This document shows positions 10,459 through 22,302 of a stretch of DNA of 64,000 nucleotides, piece by piece. The notes under the pieces are model-generated. The model was not told the DNA's origin and ran no database searches. It was given only the letters and a program-made list of their open reading frames with translations. Source of the DNA: Galdieria partita. Its lineage: Eukaryota > Rhodophyta > Bangiophyceae > Galdieriales > Galdieriaceae. The stretch is taken from NCBI GenBank assembly GCA_025991245.1, contig BQMJ01000012.1, positions 124,001 to 188,000 on the forward strand, written 5' to 3'. Each line of letters begins with the position of its first letter. Positions within the stretch are counted from its first letter, which is position 1. The position numbers and the translations under genes were made by a program.

Positions 10459-12888
10459 CTAATCATATTTCACAATGGCAAAGCTTCGTCGTCTCGCTCC
10501 TCTACCTTGTTTACTTGGTCTCGGTTCCTTTCGTCTCTCTCTTGACTTGGCTATTCTCTTTCTTTGCAACAATGCCTGCTTTTTCCGCTCTTTGCGTATC
10601 TGCTCGGGTCTCTTCAATTCTTGTTTCGCCTTGTCCTCACCGCTCTTCTTACGTATTGTCCTATTCATCTCTGCCAAACGGGTATTTGCTTCATCAGCTT
10701 CTTCTCCAATTGCCTGGATTCGAACTCTCGATTGGGACAACCACTTCATAAATCGAGACTTGATAGAGTCCGTCTCTTTCGTCTCCTGCTTGTTCTTCGT
10801 CTTGTTGTTGTTGTTGTTATGAGGGTTTCTTGATGAGGGCGAATGGCAAGGATGAATAAATCTCTTTCTTTTTCTATCCCATAAAAGTCGTCTCCGTTGA
10901 GACTCTTCTGCTTCCGGATCATCTTGTACTACACTCAAAACAGAATCATTTAAAGAATCACTCATTCTCCCCTCTTGAAACAATGAAAGCCCCTTTTCTC
11001 GATAGTGATTGACACCTCGCGATGAGCACTTGTAATATTCCGTTCTTTCCTTTTCCAATAACATTTGTCGTCGACTCTTCTTGCGACCACCCATCTCACT
11101 CCCTTGTGTCTTGTTCCATTCATCATATGAAGATAATGAAAACGAATCTTCTATCTTCTCTTGTACATGCTGTTGATGCATACGAAGGCTGCCTTTGGAG
11201 TTGTGAAAAGAGGGATCAACTATGGCTGATTGAGGACGCCATGACTTTAACTGTAGTACCACATTTTCTACTGTTCTACGCTGGGTGTATTGTATCGAAT
11301 CCATCAACCAAGGATGTATCCATGGTTTGTGATAAGCAGAAGATAGTATTTCTTTAGCTCTTTGGATGGATGCCGAACTGGCACAAGGTCGAACGCGTTT
11401 GTACTTTTCAAGCCCATTCTTTGCAACTTGAAACGAATATTGTAAATCTGTTGATGTTTCTATATCGTTTTGAATCGAGTCGACGAGAGGTGAGACGGGT
11501 GCAGATGGAAGCACTCCGTACATATAGGAAGCATCTAACAATGACTGTTCATCTCCCAGATTCTCTATAGCATGGCTTTCTTCCGAAGCCATTTGAAACT
11601 CTCTACTCAAAAACAAAAACAGGTCTAGTAAATAAGCAAGGTCATCTGGAGTTACCAATGACAAGACAACTCCAAAATGTCCAGCTCGACCTGTTCGCCC
11701 TACACGATGTACAAACAGTTTGGGAGTCGGTGGCATATCAAAATGTACAACTACATCTAAAAAGGGAATATCCAATCCTCGCGCAGCTAAATCGGTAACC
11801 AACAGAATAGGAACATTTCCATTCCGAAGATTTTCCACAGCCAACTTTCTAGCAGTCGAATCCTTGTTGCCGTGAATTCCAGCTACCGGAATATTTTGTG
11901 AAGTGAACAACTGTTCTAAAAATTCCACTTGATGACGTGATGCTAAAAATACAATAGTTTTCGGATATCCACGGGAACTGGATCCACTTCGAGGAATACT
12001 TGTAGGAAGCTTAGGAAGAACCTCCTGAATCAAGTACAGTAGACTCGCCCATTTTTCCTTCTCTTGTATTCCAAAAAAAGCAAGCGCTATATTTTGTGAG
12101 ATAATTTGTTCCAAATCTAAACGTATCAAAGCAGGGTCTTGCATATTCAACTGGGCAAAATCTGCCAGTACTTGTGGCAATGTTGCAGAAACCAATATCT
12201 TCTGACAAGTGTGAGAAACTCCTGAGGAAGGAGACTCCAAAAATAATTCTACTAGTTGCCGGGTATCCTTCCCAAGATTACCTTCAAATAATCTGTCTGC
12301 TTCATCAAAAACAATAGTCTCCACAGAATGCAGACGAAGGTAAGTTATTTGATCAAGTATCTGCAAGAGCCTTCCTGGAGTAGCAATAAGGGCATCGGGG
12401 TTGGTTGCAAGAGCAGCAAATTGACTTTCAAAAGGTTCCCCACCGACCAACAAACACGCTTTCAAGTTCAGTCCTTTTGCATATTTTTTGAAGAAAGCTA
12501 AAGTCTGTGTTGCCAATTCTCTGGTTGGGGAAACGACGATGCATCTGATTCCACTCACGAGCTTCGTGTCGTTCCCCCCAACATCCTGATAAAGCTTGTT
12601 TAAAGTTGGAAGCAAAAAAGCGGCAGTTTTTCCTGAACCCGTTCTAGCCATAATTATCGCATCCTTTCCTCGAAGCAAAGGGGGTATTGACTTTCGTTGT
12701 ACGGGAGTAGGGAAACTATATCCCAGGCGTCTTAGATTGGCAAGCAATCTGTTATTCAAGCCAAGCGATTCAAAGCTTCCAGGACGTACAGTAAACTTTT
12801 TCTCCGTCCTTTTCTTTAACTCTTGAGAACTTTGGCGCTGTTCACTTGGTAGTGAAACTGAGGGCAGGTCAAAACCTACCAAGTGCAT
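10459..12888 (-). CDS. DEAD-box RNA helicase, Dbp10/DDX54 type
   Basis: This is an ATP-dependent RNA helicase expected in the nucleolus, acting in 60S ribosome assembly. It is a single exon of 809 residues. Helicase motifs in order are the Q-motif region (GYSFPTPVQRKSIP), motif I ARTGSGKT, Ia PTRELA, TPGRL, II DEAD, III SAT, the RGLDIP block and VI HRVGRTGRAG. The long C-terminal half is highly basic, with many Lys/Arg runs, as in Dbp10. Assignment to Dbp10/DDX54 rests on the sequence around the Q-motif and the basic tail; another nucleolar DEAD-box protein is possible. The start is the first ATG in frame, about 70 residues before motif I. No intron is needed. Confidence 0.88.
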   Translation of the reverse strand: MHLVGFDLPSVSLPSEQRQSSQELKKRTEKKFTVRPGSFESLGLNNRLLANLRRLGYSFPTPVQRKSIPPLLRGKDAIIMARTGSGKTAAFLLPTLNKLYQDVGGNDTKLVSGIRCIVVSPTRELATQTLAFFKKYAKGLNLKACLLVGGEPFESQFAALATNPDALIATPGRLLQILDQITYLRLHSVETIVFDEADRLFEGNLGKDTRQLVELFLESPSSGVSHTCQKILVSATLPQVLADFAQLNMQDPALIRLDLEQIISQNIALAFFGIQEKEKWASLLYLIQEVLPKLPTSIPRSGSSSRGYPKTIVFLASRHQVEFLEQLFTSQNIPVAGIHGNKDSTARKLAVENLRNGNVPILLVTDLAARGLDIPFLDVVVHFDMPPTPKLFVHRVGRTGRAGHFGVVLSLVTPDDLAYLLDLFLFLSREFQMASEESHAIENLGDEQSLLDASYMYGVLPSAPVSPLVDSIQNDIETSTDLQYSFQVAKNGLEKYKRVRPCASSASIQRAKEILSSAYHKPWIHPWLMDSIQYTQRRTVENVVLQLKSWRPQSAIVDPSFHNSKGSLRMHQQHVQEKIEDSFSLSSYDEWNKTQGSEMGGRKKSRRQMLLEKERTEYYKCSSRGVNHYREKGLSLFQEGRMSDSLNDSVLSVVQDDPEAEESQRRRLLWDRKRKRFIHPCHSPSSRNPHNNNNNKTKNKQETKETDSIKSRFMKWLSQSRVRIQAIGEEADEANTRLAEMNRTIRKKSGEDKAKQELKRPEQIRKERKKQALLQRKRIAKSRERRKEPRPSKQGRGARRRSFAIVKYD

Positions 12889-13639
12889 ATCAGCTGAGAA
12901 ATGAATTCGTCCACTGTGCAAATCTCAAAAGATTGTTGAGCAATAGACAATGATACTGGAAGGAAAACCTCCAAGAAGAAGAATATTGAATGAAAAGTTC
13001 GTACACTTCTGACGAATAGGTAGAGAAATGATCAACTACCTTTGCAAATTATTTTACGAAACAATACCTAATCTTCTTTAAATATATCCAAGATAGTGCC
13101 ATTTGTCTATACAAGTTGTTGCGTTCTAGTATACAAACAAGGGTTGACTCGAAACCCAACCACTTATATCCAAACCAACCTAATAACACTTTATGTTTTT
13201 CAAAGACCAATACTAAAGGAAGCGACAATATAACTGAAACAATTTTCTGATCTCAACAACATAGCTGCAACCACTGTTCCACAACTCTAGAAACTTGCTG
13301 GGAATATTTCAACCCACTATCCACAAAACAGAGTGTTCGGCGCTTTCTCGAGCGCAAGCATTGTAACAAATGGTCACGTCCATAAAAATGGATTGCACAA
13401 TCACTATTATCTTTTATTCAAATATGAAAAAAACAATAGGCTGCTCTTGCAGAATAGTCATGCCACATCACCTCAATGGCGCCCATTCCACCGCATTGCT
13501 CCTCCTGTGGGCCGGAGCAGGTTGGTCGATGGATCTAGAAGGTACGATTGGTTTTTTAAATGAGCACCAACTGGGCCTTTTCATATTTCTTAGATTAGAA
13601 TTTGACAAGTTTTGGCGTGTGGTTTCTGGATCATAGACA
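12889..13639. promoter_or_regulatory. Divergent promoter region, helicase / HSP70
   Basis: This 751-base gap lies between divergent starts and is long for this part of the genome. GAA/TTC clusters such as CTAGAAACTTGC near 13287 resemble weak heat-shock-element pentamers upstream of HSP70, but spacing and match are imperfect. No coding exon is apparent. Confidence 0.35.
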
Positions 13640-15598
13640 ATGACGAAGAAAGCTGTTGGTATTGACTTGGGAACGACTTACTCATGCGTCGGAGTATGGA
13701 TGAATGAAAGAGTCGAGATAATTCCCAACGACCAAGGAAATAGAACCACTCCATCCTACGTGGCTTTCACTGACGAGGAACGTCTGATTGGAGATGCTGC
13801 AAAAAACCAAGTTGCTCTGAACCCACAGAACACTGTGTTTGACGCTAAACGCCTTATCGGTCGCAAGTTTTCTGATTCTTCAGTGCAAGCAGATATGAAA
13901 CACTGGCCGTTCAAGGTTATTGCAAAGGACGGAGACAAGCCGTTTATTCAAGTTACCTATAAAGGAGAAACCAAGACCTTTGCACCGGAGGAAATATCTG
14001 CAATGGTTCTTCAAAAGATGAAGGAAACCGCTGAAGCATATTTAGGTGCAGCTGTAACCGAAGCAGTTGTTACAGTTCCTGCTTACTTTAACGATTCTCA
14101 ACGACAAGCAACCAAGGATGCCGGAGCTATTGCCGGTTTGAACGTGCTTCGAATTATCAACGAACCAACTGCTGCAGCTATTGCATATGGCTTGGACAAG
14201 GAAGCGAAAGGAGAACGTCATGTGCTTATCTTTGACTTGGGCGGTGGTACATTCGATGTTTCTCTCTTATCTATCGACGAAGGTGTCTTCGAAGTGAAGG
14301 CAACAGCAGGAGATACACATTTGGGAGGAGAAGACTTTGATAACAGATTGGTGGACTATCTTGCGAAAGAGTTCAAACGAAAGTATAACAAAGATATCAC
14401 GTCCAATCATCGTGCTATGAGAAGGCTTCGTACTGCTTGTGAGAGAGCGAAGAGAACGCTCTCAAGTGCCACTCAGACAACTATTGAAGTGGATTCTCTT
14501 TATGAAGGAATCGATTTTTACACCAGTATTACAAGAGCAAAATTTGAGGACTTGTGCATGGACTTGTTCCGCAAGTGTATTGATCCCGTTGAGAGAGTTT
14601 TGAAAGATTCCGGCTTGTCGAAGAGTCAAATTCATGATGTTGTTTTGGTAGGAGGCTCTACTCGAATTCCAAAGGTACAGCAACTGTTGCAAGACTTTTT
14701 CAATGGCAAGGAACTTTGCAAGAGTATAAACCCAGATGAAGCTGTTGCTTATGGTGCAGCAGTACAAGCTGCTATTTTGACAGGAGACGCCAGTGAAAAG
14801 ACAAAGGATCTTTTATTGTTAGATGTTACTCCTTTGAGTTTGGGTATCGAGACTGCGGGAGGTGTGATGACCAAATTGATCGAAAGGAATACCACTATTC
14901 CTACGAGAAAGTCACAGATATTCACAACCTATGCGGATAATCAGCCTGCAGTCACTATTCAAGTTTATGAAGGCGAACGTGCAATGACAAAAGATAACAA
15001 TTTGTTGGGTCGGTTTGACTTGACAGGTATACCACCAATGCCAAGAGGAGTACCTCAGATTGAGGTTACATTCGATATCGATGCCAATGGTATTTTGAAT
15101 GTTAGTGCAGTTGAGAAGAGCACCAATAAGAGCAACAAGATTACCATTACAAATGAGAAGGGACGTTTATCTCAGGAAGAAATTGAACGTATGGTTAAGG
15201 AAGCAGAACAGTACAAGGCCGAAGATGAAAAGCAAAAAGTCCGCATTGAAGCAAAGAATAGTCTTGAACAATATGCCTATAACTTGAGAAATACTATGCA
15301 GGAGGATAATGTAAAGAAGACTCTTTCTGAGAGTGACCGTGAAACGTTAGAATCGAAAGTGAAGGAAACCTTGGAATGGATTGATACGCATATGGATTCT
15401 TCGAAGGAAGAGTTTGAAGCCAAGCAGAAAGAGTTGGAACAAGTAGCTATGCCAATTATGTCCAAGCTGTATCAGGGTGCAGGAGGAGCTGCTGGTGCTG
15501 CTGGAGCCGGAGCAGGTGGTTTCGATGGTGCAGCAGCAGGAGGAGCAACTGGCGGAGATGCTTCCTCGTCAGGTCCTAAAGTTGAAGAAGTTGACTAA
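13640..15598 (+). CDS. Cytosolic HSP70 chaperone
   Basis: This ATP-driven chaperone folds nascent and stressed proteins in cytosol and nucleus. It is a single uninterrupted exon of 652 residues. Family blocks are [15 protein letters not shown] at the N-terminus, [13 protein letters not shown], the phosphate-binding region [13 protein letters not shown], and the linker [16 protein letters not shown]. The C-terminus has a Gly/Ala-rich stretch (about residues 610-640) and ends in EEVD, the cytosolic signature that binds TPR co-chaperones. There is no signal or transit peptide. Lack of introns is common for stress-induced genes. It is convergent with the nucleotidase gene, stops 101 bases apart. 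Confidence 0.98.
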   Translation: MTKKAVGIDLGTTYSCVGVWMNERVEIIPNDQGNRTTPSYVAFTDEERLIGDAAKNQVALNPQNTVFDAKRLIGRKFSDSSVQADMKHWPFKVIAKDGDKPFIQVTYKGETKTFAPEEISAMVLQKMKETAEAYLGAAVTEAVVTVPAYFNDSQRQATKDAGAIAGLNVLRIINEPTAAAIAYGLDKEAKGERHVLIFDLGGGTFDVSLLSIDEGVFEVKATAGDTHLGGEDFDNRLVDYLAKEFKRKYNKDITSNHRAMRRLRTACERAKRTLSSATQTTIEVDSLYEGIDFYTSITRAKFEDLCMDLFRKCIDPVERVLKDSGLSKSQIHDVVLVGGSTRIPKVQQLLQDFFNGKELCKSINPDEAVAYGAAVQAAILTGDASEKTKDLLLLDVTPLSLGIETAGGVMTKLIERNTTIPTRKSQIFTTYADNQPAVTIQVYEGERAMTKDNNLLGRFDLTGIPPMPRGVPQIEVTFDIDANGILNVSAVEKSTNKSNKITITNEKGRLSQEEIERMVKEAEQYKAEDEKQKVRIEAKNSLEQYAYNLRNTMQEDNVKKTLSESDRETLESKVKETLEWIDTHMDSSKEEFEAKQKELEQVAMPIMSKLYQGAGGAAGAAGAGAGGFDGAAAGGATGGDASSSGPKVEEVD

Positions 15599-15675
15599 GA
15601 TTGATAATTGTTTTCTCCTCTTTTCATATACAGGAATTCTCATCTTTACTGTAACAAGTATTTGCTTTTGCGTGC

Positions 15676-15681
15676 AATAAA
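15676..15681 (+). terminator. Possible polyadenylation signal of HSP70
   Basis: A canonical AATAAA lies 78 bases past the HSP70 stop, in the 101-base convergent gap. Its use is an inference. Confidence 0.4.
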
Positions 15682-15699
15682 ACAAACATTTTTCTGCAT

Positions 15700-16798
15700 T
15701 TACAATTGAAGTACATGTTTGACAACATTCAACACTGCCGTATGCAATCTGCCATTGGTTGCAATGATCCCACCTCTATTGTACAATTTGCGTCCTTTTG
15801 AAAAGTCCAAGGCTTTCCCAGAGCCATCTGTTACCATTCCACCAGCTTCTCGAATAATGATCGACCCAGCTGCATGATCCCATACATTTTCTTGATAACC
15901 TTGTCTTGGAAACCGAAAATAAATCGACGCTTCACCTCGCGCCACAACACCATACTTGCATTGACTATCCATACGAACAGAAGGGTTATTGACACCAAGT
16001 ATCTTGGCAATTTCTAGTGACAACTCATGCGATGAGTGTCCAGGTTCCCATGACTCACAAAAGGTTGCCCAAGCAGGATCACTCACATCAGACACTTGAA
16101 TAGGATAACTTTCAGCTCCACGTTCTATTTCTTGAACAAAAGCTCCAACCCCTTGTGCAGCATGAAATATACATCCGACTTTGCAGCAACTGGGCACAGA
16201 AACCATCGGTAAATTGGGACAACCGAGAAGACCCACACGAATATCGCCATCCTTTAACAGCGCAAGTGCAGTACAAAATTGTTCACCTCTAAGAAATCCC
16301 TTGGTACCATCGATAGGGTCTAACAACCAGGTACGTTCACTGGGACCTACATCGCGATTGCCAGAGTCCAACAAGTCACAAACCTCCCAATTCGTTAGTT
16401 GCTCGTCGATAGAAAGAACGGAATTCACTGCATCGGTTACATCTTGCGCTAGTCTTTCATCTTTTCTCAAAGCCGAGGAGTCTTCTTCTGCAATAAATTT
16501 GTCTTTAGGAAAAGCACGCGTGATCCAGTGAATCACGAGTGCTTGAACTGCAAAGTCTGCAACACTTACAGGGCTATTGTCTGATTTGGTGATGACCGTT
16601 CCTTCTACTATCCTTTTCTGTAACTTGGAACTAAGCTTACAAGCCAAACATAAAGCTTTCAGGGATGAGTTCCATTGGACATAATAACCTATATAGAAGC
16701 ACCTTACCGTTGATAGCTACTTGTCTCTCTGCTAGCCAGCTGGGAGTGTACAAGTGCTTGTCCAACTTGTTTAAAGCAACGGAATCGTCATCCGCCAT
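15700..16798 (-). CDS. 3'(2'),5'-bisphosphate nucleotidase (SAL1/HAL2 family)
   Basis: The enzyme removes the 3'-phosphate of PAP, the by-product of sulphate-transfer reactions; it is Mg2+-dependent and, in the family, lithium/sodium sensitive. Two exons (16798-16708 and 16655-15700) flank a 52-nt intron and give 348 residues. Splicing yields the N-terminal sequence ending VAINALCLACKLSSKLQK. Metal-binding motifs of the inositol-monophosphatase fold are present: AEEDSS, LDPIDGTKGF and WDHAAGSIIIREAGG. The match to SAL1/HAL2 over plain inositol monophosphatase rests on the DPIDGTKGFLRGEQ block and the length. No transit peptide is evident, so the product is probably cytosolic. Confidence 0.93.
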
Positions 16799-16919
16799 CT
16801 TTCCAGAGGAATGATACTTTCCCCAAAGCTTTATTATTATGGAAGATGGTGCAAGTCCTAATCATCATTGTATTCACACACAAACACAAAATAGAAACCC
16901 TGTCTCGTTGTCAAGTAAA

Positions 16920-19073
16920 TCAATTTTCTATCAACTCCAAGTCTCTCGCTATCAACTTTGCTGCAATACTATGATAACGATGACGATTTTCTTCAAATGT
17001 CTTCAAAGCCAAGTCTCCTTGGGGATAAATATAGTAAAGGTCCTTGTAAATAGGACGAACATATTTCATTCTTCCTTGTGAAGTAACAAAATCGATGGCA
17101 TTCTCTACGGATGGTTCATAATGACTCCTCAACGACACTCTCAACCAAATAAAACGAACCTCCGCATTTCGACTCCATCGACCTTGAGAAAACCGCATCT
17201 GAAAATCCAGTTTCTTCACAGCTTCGTAAGTAAGCTTGTCACTAGCAAGTAGATGATTCAAAAATACTACCATCTTTCAAAACAATGTGCGTCAATAGAA
17301 GATAAGTAAACATTATTCCTTACCTGAGTCGTTTCCCATTCATCCACATCATGCCAAGTGAGCATCTCACATTGAGTATCTAAACATTGTTGCGCCAATT
17401 GACGAGCATGATTCACTAAGCTCAAATCGAAACTAGCGTACTCGGGTGGTTCACCAGTGCCGTATAACCACGTATTCCAATCAAAGTTGCTGAGCTCAAT
17501 CCGATTTTTCGAGTCAAAACTGGCATCAGGAAATAGTGCATCGAAATATTCGGAAAAATAGGAAACAAAGTCATCCGTTGTGATACTCTGAAACTTGAAA
17601 TGTTCAAAATATGAACGAAGAAAACGAAGGAAGCGTTCCTCGCCACCAATTTCACGTTCCAACTTTAACAACAAATTGAAGCCTTTCTCGGCAGGTACAA
17701 CACTAAAAGAATCATCAGGATCAAACTGTGAATGGACAAAGGGAACTAAACGAGTATAGTTATGCTCATCACCATAAAAATGAATAGCTTCTTGTAAAGC
17801 ATCGCGACCTATACTCGCTTCTAAACCAAAAAAGGCTTCCACCTTGGCACGATTAGGATTCTGATTGTGCAAAACACGGGCTATAATCTTCCTTGCAAGA
17901 TAAGTTGCGATACCATCATTCAACCAAAGATGCTCCCAACTTGCACAAGTTACTAAATTTCCACTCCAAGAATGGGCAATTTCATTGATAATAACATATA
18001 CAAGGGAACGATCACCAACAAGGAGTGTGGAAGTGACAAAGGCCAAGCAGGGATTCTCCATACCTCTGAAGGAAATAAGAACAAAAGACAAAGTTCAAAG
18101 TTTGTCTTACCCGTATGGAAAGAAAGGAGGAAGACATAATAAATCATATCTTGACCACAAATAAAAGCCTGCAATGGACTCTGCTGTTTTAAGGAATTGT
18201 TCTGTTAAACCAAACTCGAAACAAGCACTTTCAATTATTTCTGGTTCTGACCAAATACGACAGCGTTCAGATAACTCTTGAGATTCCAAATCACCAACAG
18301 CTAATGAGACCAAATAGGAAGGTACTGGAATAGATTGTTCAAAGCTAGTAAGAAAAATGAACACAACTCAACCATTCTATATAACCAAACATACCGATAA
18401 ATATTTTGAAGTTTTCCCTTTGCAGTTTCGAAAAGTTCCTTTTCATTGACAAGGATGCCACTCATGATAGCTTTAAAACCTGAAGGTACAGATATTGTGG
18501 CAAGATAAGGAGCCTTTACACTTGGTGAATCCTGAGAATATTTGTCAACCAAACTTTGTGTAATATATTCAAAGGTCTAACCTGACAAGGAAATAAAGAT
18601 CTTGCGTGAATGGGTTGAGACTGTGTGAACAAATAGGGTGACTTGCGGCCGACAGTTTGTTCAGGGCTCAACCAACCACAACAAGAGCCAGCTGGATGCT
18701 CTTCCCCTTCCGCATTAGTTTCATATGTAATGGCTATTTCTATCATTTGTTCTGGAGCTACTGGAGTGTCCAAGAAAATCTTCAAAATGTCCCCAAATTT
18801 GCCACCTTTCACTTGTGAGAAATCCAACTGCTTCCTTGTAGAAGTGTTTTCTACGTTTCCTATCTTCAAACCTCGAATGTCTAACACTATAGATACATCT
18901 GCATCTATTCTTAAACACTCCAAAACGATGCGGGCAACACCACGAATATGGCGCTGAAATGGGTCGACATCGAGTTCCAACGAAAGTTTGCGAGTAAAAT
19001 ATCGGGTTATATCTGAATAGGTACAAGGGTCATAGACTTGAAGAGGTGGATGCACAACAATATTTTGTGTCAT
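16920..19073 (-). CDS. M1-family aminopeptidase, leukotriene-A4-hydrolase type, altered zinc site
   Basis: Five exons (19073-18582, 18531-18395, 18344-18111, 18065-17324, 17273-16920) give 652 residues, close to the roughly 610 of leukotriene-A4-hydrolase-type aminopeptidases. The substrate-binding GGMEN motif is restored across the intron at 18066-18110. The C-terminal helical domain ends in the usual region. The zinc motif, normally HEXXH followed 18 residues later by Glu, reads NEIAH (315-319) and then WLNDG with Asp at 338. So the first His ligand is Asn and the third ligand Glu is Asp, while the catalytic Glu316 and His319 remain. Surrounding residues (SWSGNLVT, WEHLWLN) are well kept, and the frame is open throughout. 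It may be a pseudoenzyme or have changed metal use or activity. Confidence 0.9.
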
Positions 19074-19994
19074 AACTGTTCGAGTGTTGTAAAGATAAGC
19101 GTAGTTAAAGATCAAGTCGACACCCTTTCAGTCACCACCAATAAGAAGAATATGGACAACGACGAAAGGAATTTTATCTCCCCGTATTTGAGATCTTTCT
19201 AGCGCAAGTGAAATGAACGATTGGACAGTTCCAGTTGTAGAAAATCCATTGGTGAATGCCAAGTTAGTTTTCTAGTACAAAGAAGGAAACTTCAAAGGAG
19301 AGGTTATGTAGGTTGTCATTGGTTGCCTCTCATAGATGAAATATAAGTGTCTGCCCTTGTAACATGAAACTTTCTTCTAGTGTCAGACCAGAGGTACTAT
19401 GAGTTACTTGATAAATGGCCCCTTAGAAGAATATTCTCATATCTATTTCAAAAGTATTCATACGCTATTCAAAAAATATCTTATTTGAGGTTGTTACGAA
19501 AATAACTATACGAAAAATTCGTTCAACAACTTGTTCAAACAAGTAGTTTCATTGAACAAATACAATATAGTTTCATGATTGACTCAGTATTTTCGAACAA
19601 TACAACTTTTGAACGTAGCTTACAATTGTCTTAAAAAGTCTCGGTATTTCAATTCCAAAAACTCAACCAGCATTCCAAGGTGAGGTCCTGTAAAGCCTTC
19701 CAAGCAACAAGCTCACTGAATCATCAACATAAAGACTATTCATATACAACCGTACATTTTCAATCATTTTCACTAGCCAATAGGAAATTTGGGAATAATA
19801 ACAGGCATTGTGTAGTATCGAAACTATACCAGAGCTCGAAGATGTAACAAAACACATAGTTCTTTTACTACGAAAACAAGTCTTTATTTGGATAGTTGTC
19901 TAACATTTGAAACAGTAAAAAACCCGACTCCCTTTCACAACTACTTGCTATGGGAGCCTTTCAACAAGGCTTGAACAAGGCAAAAAGTTAGCGT
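19074..19994. other. AT-rich intergenic stretch
   Basis: These 921 bases lie between the aminopeptidase start and the 3' end of the tRNA gene. They include the aminopeptidase promoter. I see no exon or repeat. Confidence 0.4.
19982..19986 (-). terminator. Pol III T-run terminator of tRNA-Tyr
   Basis: Five T residues on the minus strand lie 8 bases past the 3' end of the tRNA acceptor stem, as expected for RNA polymerase III termination. Confidence 0.7.
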
Positions 19995-20137
19995 TCCTGA
20001 CGGCCGGAATCGAACCAGCGACCACTCGATTTCTACGTCGTTCTCGACTTCAATTAGTTGGATTACACCCACTACAGTCGAATGCTCTACCAAGGGCTCA
20101 GGTTGATTCGATGTTCACCTGCTGAGCTACGTCAGGA
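19995..20137 (-). tRNA. tRNA-Tyr(GTA) with an anticodon-loop intron and a D-loop intron
   Basis: The 143-nt gene folds to a standard tRNA only if two segments are removed. The acceptor stem pairs TCCTGAC with GTCAGGA, and the T-arm is GCTGG/CCGGC around TTCGATT. The anticodon loop reads CTGTAGA on a TTCGA/TCGAG stem, giving GTA for tyrosine. A 41-nt intron (20071-20031) sits one base after the anticodon, the canonical place. A second, 28-nt insert (20121-20094) splits the D-loop between GCTCAG and TTGGTAGAGC. Removing both gives 74 nt without CCA. The insert starts CAGG, so the unspliced gene still keeps a good A-box (TAGCTCAGCAGG); the B-box GGTTCGATTCC is perfect. Noncanonical tRNA introns are known in cyanidialean red algae. 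Exact D-loop splice points are inferred. Confidence 0.85.
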
Positions 20138-20726
20138 AATCTTACATCAATTGGTATAGAACAATATATATACTAACGTTTTTTCTTTATTTTTGGTTTC
20201 TCTCTCTTTTCTATCTCATCTTTGACGAACAATACAAGGCCTGCAATCGATGAAACTTTTATTGAAAGCAACACGTATCCTCTTCAACTGGACCAAAGTA
20301 TTTCAGGATATATATATAAAATCAATGGGTCCTACTGGCTCAAGATAGTCTTTATCTCTGGTGAGTGTCATTTTGTAAAAGTTTTCAAAAGTTATAAAAT
20401 CTGACACTGATAGATAATCACACTATGGAAGACAAACTTGGAGTATGAAAACAAAGGATTCAAACGCACCATAATGTAAATGATTCGCGCACAATGTGTG
20501 TAAGCAACATCCCTTGGCACTTTGACTTGTGTAACCCTTTGTTTTGAATGACTATTTCTACCTGTCATTCAAAACAAGAAACCTCACGCATCTGAGAAGA
20601 AGAAGAAGAGAGTATGAAACAAACCTCCATGATGAATCGAGAACAGCTCAATCATGTTGACAAAATATCCACATTTCCAAAATGATACAACGCACAACAG
20701 TCTTTTATTATCCAACAAAATCATAA
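20138..20726. other. Intergenic stretch between tRNA-Tyr and the Rpn3 gene
   Basis: These 589 bases are the tRNA 5' flank and the proteasome gene 3' flank. A 60-codon open frame at 20222-20404 has no recognisable features. Nothing else is supported. Confidence 0.35.
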
Positions 20727-22302
20727 TCAAAGAATATCGTCATCCTCCTCATCTTCTTCTACCAGAGTATGCGCCAATTCCTGTTCTTCCTTCAGTCTCT
20801 CTCGACGTTCTTCTAACGTTTCAATGTCCTTTTTGTCACTTTCCGGAAATCTCATCGCTCGCACTGTTTCATTATGAATATTCAAACAGAATCGAATACG
20901 TTCATGGAACGTATGTTGTGGTTCCATGGTTGCATAAAGATACGTAGATTCTCGAGACTCAATGTATCCTTCTTTGTGATAGATAATAGCATCGATGACA
21001 CCATCTCGGATAGCTTTTGCAACAATAAACTCGGCATCTCTCGCAATGTCCAAGTTCAACGATTTGCGCACATCCTCAATAGATATTCGAGAGTATGCAA
21101 CAGTAAGCCGCTTCAAACCTGCCTTTATCACATTTTGACGCAGTCGAGTTACCAAGGAAGCCGTTCCATCTCGTTCAAAAACTGGGTAGAAGTTGTCAAC
21201 TACCTGTTGGAAATAATTCAAGTCACCATTTTTCACTCCACGAGCAAGCTGCAAATAGGGTACAAGTGCCTTTTGCATTCCTTCTTGTAGAAAAGTCTTC
21301 CTTTCCGGCACTTCTCCCATAAGCAACTGTACAAGAACTGCAAACTTTTGAGCTTGTATACGAAAACCAAGTGCACTGTTTTGTGGTGCTTTTCGAAGCG
21401 CCTGAAGTAAGCAGCGCATGGCTTCACTATAGTCAAGTTGTATACAACGAATGCGACCCAAGTAATAGAAATAGCGTGCCAGTTGATTATTACTTCTAGT
21501 TGCTGGGAACTTGGTTCGACTCACGAGTTTATCAGCTTGGTCATAGAGACGATACTTGATATAGTTCCTTAACAACAAGTTCAATAGCATTGCCTGACCT
21601 GCATAGTCATGTCGTAATACCGCTGTTGCGTGTGCTGCTAAAAGTGCTTCTCGAATATCTCTCAACTTGCCAAGACGCTCGTGAGAAAGAGACCAAAAAT
21701 AATAACCTCTTGCGGAGAGTTCGTCCAAAGTTCTACGGTTAAAACCTTTCAAGTATGTAACTAGCTTTGTGGTACATTCGAGCGCCTCTTCATTTTTCCC
21801 TTGGTCTAGTAGATAAGCGCTTACAAGCAAATAAAGGAATGTAATCGTTTCAGGAAGGAGCGTCTCCGTACTCTCTCCAATTCCTTTTCTGTGTAGCTTT
21901 TCGTCGCGACGAACATCAACATCCATGGCGTGACCGTTTTCATCTACATGGGAACCACTTTCTGTAAGGAACTTCACCAGAGAATGAAGCAGGGCAGTTG
22001 AAGAGGAAGATCTGTTGTGCAGTTGCTCTTGAATCACTTGAGAGAGAACTTGTTCACTCAACTGTTTACGAGTCCTTGTGAATTGACGCAAAACACGTGA
22101 TACAAGTCTCAGTTCTTTGGTCAATACTGCAACTTCCAACAAGGCCAAGTTCTTTTGTAGTCCTTGAACAAAGTTATCACAGTACGGTCACAGCTGAATA
22201 TATCTCCTTACCCGTAAGGATATTATCTGGTTCACTGTGTTCCTTCGTGGAATCTATTGTGCCGTTGGAGTTGCCTTGGTCCATAGTCATTTCGGTTGCC
22301 AT
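20727..22302 (-). CDS. RPN3: 26S proteasome regulatory subunit Rpn3 (PSMD3)
   Basis: This is a non-ATPase subunit of the proteasome lid, a scaffold for Rpn11-dependent deubiquitination. Two exons (22302-22212 and 22162-20727) with a 49-nt intron give 508 residues. The body is helical TPR/PCI-type repeats. The PCI-proximal block reads ISIEDVRKSLNL, with the winged-helix region after it. The C-terminus is charged and ends in an acidic tail (EEDEEDDDIL), as in PSMD3. The intron follows codon 30, after a polar N-terminal leader. The gene is divergent from NOT3, with 265 bases between the starts. Confidence 0.93.

Noticed and set aside
13285-13312. Heat-shock element upstream of HSP70
   Set aside because: GAA and TTC units are present but not in three regularly spaced, well-matching pentamers.
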